From JBARRO01 sp049644265 (GTDB lineage Bacteria; Bacteroidota; Ignavibacteria; UBA10030), in the NCBI GenBank assembly GCA_049644265.1, contig JBARRO010000168.1:1-16837 (forward strand): a stretch of 16,837 bases of DNA, given 5' to 3'. The position numbers were made by a program, and so were the translations under genes. A model generated the notes under the pieces. That model had not been told where the DNA came from. It searched no databases and was given only the letters and a program-made list of their open reading frames with translations. Positions 1-6,563 of this stretch are shown here, in pieces. Every line of letters begins with the position of its first letter. Within the stretch, counting starts at the first letter, position 1.

Positions 1-24
1 CACCGGAAAGGATATTTGCTATTT

Positions 25-53
25 TGGAAACGTAGGAAAGATAAGGTTTTCCA
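25..53. promoter_or_regulatory. Candidate distal operator (inverted repeat) upstream of the TetR gene
   Basis: Arms TGGAAA (25-30) and TTTCCA (48-53) form a perfect 6-bp inverted repeat over 29 bp. The left arm continues as GGAAACGTA (26-34), which recurs exactly at 110-118 in a second dyad. TetR-family repressors bind dyads and usually control their own promoter, so this may be an upstream operator. That function is inferred; the repeat itself is visible. Confidence 0.4.
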
Positions 54-108
54 TTCAAAAGTATCTATTTGGGCCGCAGATTTGATAGCGGCTCATTTTT
101 TCGCCTGT

Positions 109-138
109 CGGAAACGTAAAATACTATAAAAGTTTCCG
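109..138. promoter_or_regulatory. Candidate proximal operator of the TetR regulator
   Basis: Arms CGGAAAC (109-115) and GTTTCCG (132-138) are perfect 7-bp inverted repeats around a 16-bp AT-rich centre containing TACTATAAA. The dyad ends 20 bp before the regulator's ATG, where a repressor would block transcription. It shares GGAAACGTA with the dyad at 25-53; the two copies are 84 bp apart. Autoregulation is inferred from position and from the TetR family habit. Confidence 0.5.
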
Positions 139-144
139 TATCTC

Positions 145-152
145 AAAGGAAG
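145..152 (+). promoter_or_regulatory. Ribosome binding site deciding the TetR start
   Basis: AAAGGAAG lies 6 nt before the ATG at 159. Another ATG at 154 is in a different frame and is only 1 nt from this site, so the spacing favours 159. Confidence 0.7.
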
Positions 153-158
153 TATGTC

Positions 159-785
159 ATGTCTGATCAACAAGAGAAACAAAGAATTTTGGACATCGCT
201 GCCGACAAGTTCATGGCGCAAGGTTTGTCCAAAGTGACTCTGGACGAAGTTGCGGGCGACCTTGGGATGAGCAAGAAGACGGTCTATAAATTCTTCCCGA
301 GCAAGGACGATTTGCTCAGGGCGATTGTGCATATGATCATGGGGAGAATGAAACGTAGAATCGAAGAGATCGTCACCTCGGACAGACCGTCCGAAGAGAA
401 GCTCACGGAGTTCTTGGTCATGCTGGGCAGCTTCCTCAGGAAGGCGAGCGGAGATTTCATCGCCGACGTCCAGCGGTTTGCACCGAGCCTCTGGAAAGAA
501 ATGGAGACATTTCGGCGAGAACAGATGCTGCCTCGCGTCAATGAAATGTTCGTGCAGGCAAGGAAAGAAGGAATATTTCGTCAGGATCTTAACATCGAGC
601 TGTTCTATCTTGTTTTCATCACCGTAGTACAGGGAATCATCAATCCCAAAGTGCTCTCAGAGAATTCATTCTCAGCGCAAGAGGCTTTTCGCGGAATTTT
701 CAAGCTCCTCTTTGAAGGTGCGTTGACGGGGGAAGCGAAAACAAAACTTCATCTATTTGAGCAAACAAACTTTGAACAATCCTAA
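159..785 (+). CDS. TetR/AcrR-family transcriptional regulator (CecR/YbiH-like position)
   Basis: A 208-aa DNA-binding regulator, of usual length for the family. The N-terminal helix-turn-helix is clear: a helix near residues 9-20 (ILDIAADKFMAQG), then the recognition unit at about 26-46 (VTLDEVAGDLGMSKKTVYKFF) followed by SKDDLLRAI. The rest is a poorly conserved helical domain that in this family binds a ligand and dimerises. The start at 159 is set by AAAGGAAG 6 nt upstream. The next gene begins 10 bp after the stop, so the regulator is the first gene of the exporter operon. In E. coli a TetR regulator (CecR/YbiH) is likewise tied to ybhGFSR. It probably represses its own operon through the dyads at 25-53 and 109-138, relieved by a substrate of the pump; the ligand cannot be told from sequence. 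Confidence 0.93.
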   Translation: MSDQQEKQRILDIAADKFMAQGLSKVTLDEVAGDLGMSKKTVYKFFPSKDDLLRAIVHMIMGRMKRRIEEIVTSDRPSEEKLTEFLVMLGSFLRKASGDFIADVQRFAPSLWKEMETFRREQMLPRVNEMFVQARKEGIFRQDLNIELFYLVFITVVQGIINPKVLSENSFSAQEAFRGIFKLLFEGALTGEAKTKLHLFEQTNFEQS

Positions 786-786
786 A

Positions 787-791
787 AGAGG
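787..791 (+). promoter_or_regulatory. Ribosome binding site deciding the adaptor start
   Basis: AGAGG lies 4 nt before ATG 796, just after the TetR stop. It supports 796 over an upstream in-frame ATG at 757 that would overlap the TetR gene and put 13 polar residues before the signal sequence. Confidence 0.6.
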
Positions 792-795
792 TTGT

Positions 796-1722
796 ATGAA
801 GACCGTCCTTTTTACCCTGGTAATGGCCGCCATCGTTTTTGAGGGATGCGGTGGAAACAACAAAAACCTGATCTCGGCCACCGGAACGATTGAAGCAACA
901 GAGGTCACGGTGAGTGCCCAGGTCGGAGGTCCCGTGAGCCGCGTTGTCGTTGAAGAGGGCTCATCGGTGGAGCCCGGCGATACGCTGATGGTCCTCGACC
1001 CGACGGACTGGCAATACCAGCTCCAACAGGCCGAGGCGAATCTGCTCTCCGCGGAAGCGCAGTACAAACTTGCCGTTCGCGGCGCCCGCTCGGAAGATCT
1101 TATCCAGGCAGAAGCGAACTTCCAGAGTGCCGAAAACGATCTCAAAAGAATGGAGGAGCTTTGGGCCTCGAAAAGTATTTCCCAGAAGCAGCTCGATGAT
1201 GCAAGGACCCGATTTACTCTGATGCAACAAGTGTGGGAGAAAACGAAGCGGGGGTCCCGCGAGGAAGAAATTGAAATGGCGAAAGGTCGCCGGGATCAGG
1301 CTGCAGCCCAGGTGGCCTCGCTCAGGAAGAAAGTCAGCGACTGCCATATCCTTGCCCCGGCACATGGTACGGTGACCAAACGATTTCTCGAGCCGGGCGA
1401 GCTTGCAGCGCCCGGAATGTCGATTGTCCGCATCTCCAACCTCTCCGAAATGGATATCATCATCTACGTGTCCGAGGTCGAGCTCCCCAAGATCAAAATC
1501 GGACAGCAGGCGAGCGTGCATGTCGATGCGTATCCGGACAAAGCATATGAAGGCAAAGTGATATTCATTTCGTCGGTCGCAGAATTCACTCCCAAGAACA
1601 TTCAGACAAAGGATGAACGAACGAAGCTTGTCTTCGGTGTCAAGGTTAGGGTGACAAACCGGGACGGGACACTCAAAGGCGGAATTCCAGCCGATGTCAC
1701 TTTGAACGTGACCCAGGGTTGA
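796..1722 (+). CDS. HlyD-family periplasmic adaptor (membrane-fusion protein), YbhG-like
   Basis: A 308-aa adaptor that should bridge the inner-membrane ABC permeases to the outer-membrane channel. A hydrophobic N-terminus (residues 4-15) leads to Cys18 in VFEGC, a possible but non-ideal lipobox, so a lipid anchor is likely but not certain. Two lipoyl/barrel-sandwich halves lie at about 33-68 (GPVSRVVVEEGSSVEPGD) and 183-215 (ILAPAHGTVTKRFLEPGE). They flank a coiled-coil hairpin at about 73-178 holding two matching segments, RGARSEDLIQAEA and RGSREEEIEMAKG. The late segment EFTPKNIQTKDERTKLVF (263-280) is characteristic of YbhG-type adaptors. The stop overlaps the next gene's ATG, indicating translational coupling. 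Start chosen at 796 because of AGAGG upstream and the signal sequence directly after it. Confidence 0.93.
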   Translation: MKTVLFTLVMAAIVFEGCGGNNKNLISATGTIEATEVTVSAQVGGPVSRVVVEEGSSVEPGDTLMVLDPTDWQYQLQQAEANLLSAEAQYKLAVRGARSEDLIQAEANFQSAENDLKRMEELWASKSISQKQLDDARTRFTLMQQVWEKTKRGSREEEIEMAKGRRDQAAAQVASLRKKVSDCHILAPAHGTVTKRFLEPGELAAPGMSIVRISNLSEMDIIIYVSEVELPKIKIGQQASVHVDAYPDKAYEGKVIFISSVAEFTPKNIQTKDERTKLVFGVKVRVTNRDGTLKGGIPADVTLNVTQG

Positions 1723-2648
1723 TGATGAACGATGTCATTGTAATCGAACGCCTGCGAAAGGTCTTCACAGAGGAAAAACGCGAAACCGTTGCCGTGGACG
1801 ACATTTCTCTGCAGGTTCGCAAAGGCGAGGTGTTCAGTCTTGTCGGGCCAGATGGTGCGGGAAAGACCACGATGATGAGGATGTTGTGCGGAGTTCTTCC
1901 GCCAAAGTCAGGCAGCCTGACGCTCCTGGGACTCGACTACAGGAAAGACCGCGATGAAATCAAGAAACACATCGGCTATTTATCGCAGCGATTCAGTCTT
2001 TATGGAGACCTCACGATCGATGAGAACATCGATTTCTTTGCGGAAATTCACAAGGTGCTGGAATACGGGAAGCGAAAAGAAGAACTCCTGCAGTTCACGC
2101 GTCTCACACCATTCAGGGACCGGCTCGCAGGGCGCCTATCCGGCGGTATGAAACAGAAACTTGCCCTCGCGTGTACACTTATCCATACGCCCGAAATTAT
2201 TGTCCTCGACGAACCGACCACAGGGGTGGATCCAGTCTCCCGGCGGGATTTCTGGAAAATTCTCTCCAGTCTCCTGAAATCCGGCATTACCATTGTGGTG
2301 AGCACCCCATACCTCGACGAAGCGGAACGAAGCACGCGTGTGGCCTTGATGAACGAGGGGAAACTCCTGATGTGCGACACACCGGAGGCGGTGAAATCAT
2401 CGTTTCCTCACAGGGTCCTGGAAGTGGTTTGCAGTGACGTTCGGAAAGCCCTCGAAATTCTCCAGAACTACCTGCCAAAAAGTGATCTCCAGCTCTTTGG
2501 AGACCGACTCCACTTGCTCCTCCCCGAAGGCGCATCGCCGGATACGTTCATGCAGCGACTCCGGGAGAACGACGTCGCAGTAACCGACTTTCGAACGATT
2601 CAGCCTTCATTGGAAGATGTTTTTATCTCAAGAATCAGCTCGACATGA
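1722..2648 (+). CDS. ABC transporter ATPase 1, like the N-terminal half of YbhF
   Basis: A 308-aa nucleotide-binding subunit that powers export through the two permeases. Visible motifs: Walker A GPDGAGKT (42-49), Q-loop Gln89, signature LSGGM (139-143), Walker B IVLDE (160-164), D-loop region near GVDP. The switch position, normally TTHY, is STPY: Pro196 replaces the catalytic His, so this site may hydrolyse ATP poorly. Asp in GPDGAGKT and the missing His are, as I recall the sequence, also traits of the first half of E. coli YbhF, which carries two ATPase domains in one chain. Here the halves are separate genes. The ATG at 1722 overlaps the adaptor stop as TGATG; ATG 1725 is the alternative, and a TTG at 1719 is less likely. 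The end overlaps the next gene as ATGA. Confidence 0.93.
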   Translation: MMNDVIVIERLRKVFTEEKRETVAVDDISLQVRKGEVFSLVGPDGAGKTTMMRMLCGVLPPKSGSLTLLGLDYRKDRDEIKKHIGYLSQRFSLYGDLTIDENIDFFAEIHKVLEYGKRKEELLQFTRLTPFRDRLAGRLSGGMKQKLALACTLIHTPEIIVLDEPTTGVDPVSRRDFWKILSSLLKSGITIVVSTPYLDEAERSTRVALMNEGKLLMCDTPEAVKSSFPHRVLEVVCSDVRKALEILQNYLPKSDLQLFGDRLHLLLPEGASPDTFMQRLRENDVAVTDFRTIQPSLEDVFISRISST

Positions 2649-4138
2649 TGAAAAGGATCGCTATGAAGCACTCGACAGCAATGCTAGTGCCACTTCTAGA
2701 AAGTAATCTTGCGGTTAATCTCCAAAGCCTATTCAAAAAAGGCAGTAGTGCCCGCCCGAACGACGCAGGCGGGCGGGCCGCTCCAATTTGCACTTCTCAT
2801 TGTCCCTGGATACAAACTTACTTATGGGAAGCGGCACTCGTTCTTTTTCTGACGATTTCGGCGCAGGCACAAGTCAGCCGGCAACCGATCCCACTCAAGC
2901 TGGCGGATTGTGTCGCTACGGCGCTTGAGAAGAACGCGACAATAAGAATGGGAATGGCGAAGATTGCGGGCGCGGAAGCCAGGTATGATGAAACGGGAAC
3001 CGCGTTGCTGCCCCAGCTCAAGCTCTCCGGCAGATTGGCGCAGCTCAGCAAGATCGATGCCTTCACGCTTCCACCGCCGTTTCCCGCGATTACGCTCTTT
3101 CCCTCGATTGAGCAGAACTACGCGACGAGGATTTCTCTGCAGCAGCCGATATTTACCGGATTTCGTCTCAAAAAAAACCAGGACATTGCAGAGCTGAACG
3201 TGACGGCAACACGGGAGGAGTTTTCCAGAGACCAGGCCGACCTGGTTCTCAATGTGAAAACTGCGTACTGGAACCTTTATCGCGGCTTTCAGCTGGAGAA
3301 AGTCATCTCGCAGACCGTCGATCAGATGACTGAACACCTGAAGGATATTCAGAATTATGCAAAGCAGGGTCTGGTCGCGGAAGTCGATGTCATGAAAGTC
3401 AATGTTCAACTCTCCGACATCAAAGTGAAGCAAATCGAAGCACGAAGCAACGTCCGCCTTGCTATGATGTCGTTGAACAGCCTCCTCGGTAATCCGCTTG
3501 ACTTCAACGTGGAACCGGCGGAAGGACCGGCGGCTGCTTCAGGAGAGCTGCTCTCGGGTGACCTTCAGGCGCTGATTGCCAAAGCGAGGACCGAACGGCC
3601 CGAAGTCAAGGCGATGCTGCTACGCAAAGACATGGGAGAGGCAAGTGTGTCGGCTGCGAAGGGCGGATGGTTCCCCCAGATCATGCTGGCGGCGAATTAT
3701 GACTACGCGAGGCCGAACCAACGGATTATTCCCCCCAAAGATCAATGGGACGGGTCCTGGGACGTTGGACTGAGCATTCAATGGAACATCTGGGATTGGT
3801 TTGCGACCGGATACCAGTCGAGTCAGGCTGAAGCTCTTCTCAATCAGACCGCAGCCGGCCTGGACCAGCTCAACGACGCAGTGGCTCTGGACGTCGCACA
3901 AAACTACTTCCGCGTAGTTGAAGCAAAAGAAAAGGTCAGTGTGGCGACAATCGGTACTGACCAGGCGAATGAAAGCTACCGAATCACGTCCGAGAAATTC
4001 AAACGCGGAGTCGCTTCCACCACGGATCTCCTCGATTCGGAAATCGCCTTACTCCAGGCAAAATTGACTCAAACCCAGGCGTCGGTAGATTGCGCCCTGG
4101 CACTCGCGCGTTTGCAGCGGGCGGTGGGGGAAAGATAA
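2645..4138 (+). CDS. TolC-family outer-membrane efflux channel
   Basis: A 497-aa outer-membrane factor, the trimeric exit duct for the exporter. Two OEP repeats are visible, from about residue 83 (LKLADCVATALEKN) and from about 305 (LQALIAKARTERPEVKAM), each with the strand-rich LLPQLKLSG or GWFPQIMLAANY segment typical of the family. The N-terminus is odd: about 60 residues precede the only clear export-signal core (residues 62-72, before an AQA site near 74). Residues 34-45 (SSARPNDAGGRA) are encoded by a GC-rich hairpin. No in-frame ATG, GTG or TTG lies closer to the signal core, so the start stays at 2645 (ATGA overlap with ATPase 1), with 2648 and 2663 as alternatives. The leader may be an extended signal peptide made by insertion. 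Confidence 0.92.
   Translation: MMKRIAMKHSTAMLVPLLESNLAVNLQSLFKKGSSARPNDAGGRAAPICTSHCPWIQTYLWEAALVLFLTISAQAQVSRQPIPLKLADCVATALEKNATIRMGMAKIAGAEARYDETGTALLPQLKLSGRLAQLSKIDAFTLPPPFPAITLFPSIEQNYATRISLQQPIFTGFRLKKNQDIAELNVTATREEFSRDQADLVLNVKTAYWNLYRGFQLEKVISQTVDQMTEHLKDIQNYAKQGLVAEVDVMKVNVQLSDIKVKQIEARSNVRLAMMSLNSLLGNPLDFNVEPAEGPAAASGELLSGDLQALIAKARTERPEVKAMLLRKDMGEASVSAAKGGWFPQIMLAANYDYARPNQRIIPPKDQWDGSWDVGLSIQWNIWDWFATGYQSSQAEALLNQTAAGLDQLNDAVALDVAQNYFRVVEAKEKVSVATIGTDQANESYRITSEKFKRGVASTTDLLDSEIALLQAKLTQTQASVDCALALARLQRAVGER
2750..2778. repeat. GC-rich palindromic hairpin (REP-like) within the efflux-channel gene
   Basis: GCCCGCCC (2750-2757) pairs with GGGCGGGC (2771-2778); a second pairing, GCCCGCC (2750-2756) with GGCGGGC (2768-2774), is also possible. 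Both give a strong stem with an 11-13 nt loop. It is far more GC-rich than its surroundings and lies in the part of the coding region with no family similarity. It looks like a dispersed palindromic element inserted in frame. Other genomic copies cannot be checked from this window. Confidence 0.6.
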
Positions 4139-4445
4139 CGAATTGTCGATTGTCGATTGAAGATTGTAGATTGGGAAAGGAGTTGATAGTTGTAAGTTGA
4201 AAGTTGTAAGTTAGAAGAATTGACGATTGTCAACTGAAGATTGTAAGTTGGAGTTTCGAGTTTCAGGCTTCTGGTTTCGAGTTCCTAGATCTTCATTCTG
4301 TTCACGATTCACGATTTACTATTCACTTATCACCTTTCACTTATCACTATTCACGATTCACGATTGCTATTCACCTTTCACTTATCGCTTTTCACTCTTC
4401 ACTATTTACTATTCACCATTCACTATTTACTCAATACTCATAACT
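4139..4445. repeat. Degenerate 7-bp tandem array filling the gap between channel and ATPase 2
   Basis: From the first base after the channel stop to 4445, similar words recur every 7 bp; the 307 bp tile as 43 heptamers plus one 6-mer (4363-4368). The consensus drifts. It starts with TCGATTG/AAGATTG (4139-4173), passes to AGTTGTA/AGTTGAA (4181-4215), returns to ACGATTG/AAGATTG (4216-4250), then GAGTTTC (4251-4285), and ends with ATTCACG, ATTCACT, TTTCACT and ATTTACT (4300-4438). The first part is purine-rich and the last pyrimidine-rich on the + strand. It accounts for essentially the whole 311-bp gene-free stretch; no other element was seen in it. Drifting units suggest slippage expansion followed by mutation. 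Its function is unknown. Confidence 0.9.
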
Positions 4446-4449
4446 CCTC

Positions 4450-5418
4450 TTGAATCTTTCCTCCCAAAACTCCTACGCAGTTGAAGTCGAAAACCTGACA
4501 AAGCGTTTTGGCAAGTTCACAGCAGTTGACGATGTGAGCTTTAAGGTCAAGCGCGGTGAGGTTTTCGGATTTCTGGGTCCCAACGGCGCCGGGAAATCGA
4601 CCACGATCAGAATGCTGTGCGGCATTCTCGGGCCGACCTCCGGACATGCGAGTGTTGGCGGCTATGATATCGAAACAAATCCAGACATGGTGAAATCAAG
4701 CATCGGTTACATGTCGCAGCGGTTTTCCCTGTATGAAGATCTCACTGTTGAGCAGAACATTAACTTCTATGGCGGAATCTACGGGCTTGAAGGAACCCGT
4801 CTTAAAGATCGGAAGGAATGGGCCGTTGAAATGGCGGGCCTCAAGGGCAAGGAAAACCAGCGGGCCCACTCATTGTCCGGAGGCTGGAAACAACGGCTCG
4901 CCCTCGGATGCGCAATCCTTCATGAGCCTCCGATTGTCTTCCTGGATGAACCGACGGGAGGAGTTGACCCTGTTTCCCGGAGGAATTTCTGGGATCTGAT
5001 TTATGCCCTTTCCACGAGTGGAGTCACGATCTTTGTCACGACGCATTACATGGATGAGGCGGAGCACTGCAATACCATCGGCCTTATCTACGCTGGAAAG
5101 CTTGCAGCCCTCGGAGCGCCGACCGAGCTGAAGCACCGGCTTGATCGGTATACGATTTTTGAAATCCGCTGTGATCGCCCGGTTGACGCAATGGAAATAC
5201 TGCAGCGGGAGTCCCTGGTGATCGAGACTTCCATCTTTGGCTCCTCGTTTCATGCGAGTGTGTCCGGAGGAGAAGAGTCCAAAGGGGCGATCGAACGACT
5301 GCTCAGAAACAACGACATCGGAATACAGTCATGCGAACGGATTGTCCCCTCGCTCGAAGACGTATTCATTCATATGATTGCAGAGCAGGATTCCAAAATC
5401 ATGGAGAAACAAGGATAA
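4450..5418 (+). CDS. ABC transporter ATPase 2, like the C-terminal half of YbhF
   Basis: A 322-aa nucleotide-binding subunit, the probable catalytic partner of ATPase 1. Motifs are canonical: Walker A GPNGAGKS (43-50), Q-loop Gln90, signature LSGGW (142-146), Walker B FLDE (164-167), and switch His199 in TTHYMDEAE. A C-terminal extension of about 100 residues ends in VPSLEDVFIHMI, matching IQPSLEDVFISRI in ATPase 1. The start is unusual: TTG at 4450, with an in-frame stop (TAA 4441-4443) just upstream, no Shine-Dalgarno sequence, and no usable ATG or GTG before the conserved domain. The heptamer array ends 4 bp before it. It is followed after 4 bp by the first permease. Confidence 0.92.
   Translation: MNLSSQNSYAVEVENLTKRFGKFTAVDDVSFKVKRGEVFGFLGPNGAGKSTTIRMLCGILGPTSGHASVGGYDIETNPDMVKSSIGYMSQRFSLYEDLTVEQNINFYGGIYGLEGTRLKDRKEWAVEMAGLKGKENQRAHSLSGGWKQRLALGCAILHEPPIVFLDEPTGGVDPVSRRNFWDLIYALSTSGVTIFVTTHYMDEAEHCNTIGLIYAGKLAALGAPTELKHRLDRYTIFEIRCDRPVDAMEILQRESLVIETSIFGSSFHASVSGGEESKGAIERLLRNNDIGIQSCERIVPSLEDVFIHMIAEQDSKIMEKQG
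5411..5415 (+). promoter_or_regulatory. Ribosome binding site deciding the permease 1 start
   Basis: AAGGA lies 7 nt before ATG 5423, inside the last codons of ATPase 2. It supports 5423 over an in-frame TTG at 5378 that would overlap ATPase 2 by 41 bp. Confidence 0.6.
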
Positions 5419-5422
5419 CGCG

Positions 5423-6556
5423 ATGTCCTGGCTGACGATTCTCTCGGTCATACGCAAGGAATTCCGTCAGATTCGCCGGGATAAGCGCATTCTTGGGGTC
5501 CTGTTGCTGGTGCCCGGGATGATGCTCATGATGTTTGGGTATGCGCTGAATTTCGACGTCAAGCATACGTCTCTCGCCGTGTATGACGAAGACCGGAGTG
5601 CCGTCAGCCGTGAGTTTGCACAGCAGCTGTGGAATTCCGAATACTTCGACCTGAAGTTTTATCTGGACAGCAAGGATCAAATCAACGCCTTGCTGGACGG
5701 CGAGAAAACAAGGGTCATTCTGATCATTCCCGAGAGTTTTTCCCGAACACTCGCGAACGGGAAGGAAACCAAGATCCAGGTTCTCATCGACGGGGCAAAT
5801 TCGTTTTCAGCCTCCACCATTATCGGTTATCTCAACGGCATGGTTCAGAACTACTCCCTGCATGTCATCGTCTCCGGTCTGCTTTCCACCGGGAAAGAGG
5901 GTTTCAGCGTCCCGATTGACTTTCGCCCGAGGGTGTGGTACAACCCCGAGCTCAAGAGCGCACGGTATCTCGTGCCGGGCCTTATCGCGTTCATCCTCAT
6001 GGTCGTTGCCGTCGTCTCGACGTCGTTGTCCATCGTGCGGGAGCGCGAGCTTGGCACCATGGAACAAATCATGGTTTCTCCCATCAAGCCAATGGAACTT
6101 ATCCTGGGAAAGACGATTCCTTATACATTGATCTCGTTGATCGCAACCGTGACGATCCTTCTGCTGGGATACGTGCTTTTCGATGTCCAGATCAAAGGGA
6201 GTTTCCTGCTCTTGTTCCTTGTAACGCTCGTGTTCCTGCTCGGAAGTCTTGCGCTTGGGCTTCTCATCTCGACGATCGCGGAAACTCAGCAGGTGGCGTT
6301 CATGATTGCAGTAACCACGACGATGCTGCCGACCTTTATTCTGTCAGGCTTCGTGTTTCCCATCCGCAACATGCCTTCGATTATTCAGGTCGTAACGTAT
6401 CTCATCCCCGCCCGCTATTTCCTCGTGGCCTTGCGGAGCATCATTCTCAAAGGGGTCGGATTGTCGGCATTCTGGGATCAGTTCCTGTTGTTGCTCGGAT
6501 ACACGACCATTGCGCTTGCCGCGAGCGCATTTCGATTACGCAAACTGCTTTCCTGA
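5423..6556 (+). CDS. ABC-2 type permease 1, YbhS-like
   Basis: A 377-aa inner-membrane subunit of the exporter. Topology fits ABC-2 permeases with a large extracytoplasmic domain: a membrane segment near 23-42, a soluble domain of about 140 residues (43-180), then five further segments near 182-205, 231-253, 259-283, 292-313 and 352-370. RVWYNPELKS (170-179) just before the second segment and ELGTMEQIMVSPI (209-221) just after it are family hallmarks. SGFVFPIRNMP and IPARYFLVALRSI near the end resemble YbhS more than YbhR from memory. It pairs with the next gene, so the transporter should be a permease heterodimer with two different ATPases. Start at 5423 rests on AAGGA and on MSWLTILSVIRKEF, the usual amphipathic N-terminal helix. 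Confidence 0.93.
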   Translation: MSWLTILSVIRKEFRQIRRDKRILGVLLLVPGMMLMMFGYALNFDVKHTSLAVYDEDRSAVSREFAQQLWNSEYFDLKFYLDSKDQINALLDGEKTRVILIIPESFSRTLANGKETKIQVLIDGANSFSASTIIGYLNGMVQNYSLHVIVSGLLSTGKEGFSVPIDFRPRVWYNPELKSARYLVPGLIAFILMVVAVVSTSLSIVRERELGTMEQIMVSPIKPMELILGKTIPYTLISLIATVTILLLGYVLFDVQIKGSFLLLFLVTLVFLLGSLALGLLISTIAETQQVAFMIAVTTTMLPTFILSGFVFPIRNMPSIIQVVTYLIPARYFLVALRSIILKGVGLSAFWDQFLLLLGYTTIALAASAFRLRKLLS

Positions 6557-6563
6557 TCCCGGT

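Noticed and set aside
1719..1721. TTG as start of ATPase 1
   Set aside because: ATG at 1722 overlaps the adaptor stop as TGATG, a common coupling arrangement, and adds no lost domain residues.
2824..2860. ATG at 2824 as start of the efflux channel
   Set aside because: It is out of frame with the channel, and its own frame gives no hydrophobic signal; the in-frame codons nearby contain no common start.
4139..4445. CRISPR array as an explanation for the repeats
   Set aside because: Units are 7 bp and contiguous with no spacers, and no cas genes are nearby.
4227..4484. An 85-codon open frame on the + strand running through the heptamer array, rich in FTIYYS/FTIH
   Set aside because: Its residue pattern is just the 7-bp repeat read in three phases; it has no binding site, overlaps ATPase 2 and resembles no family.
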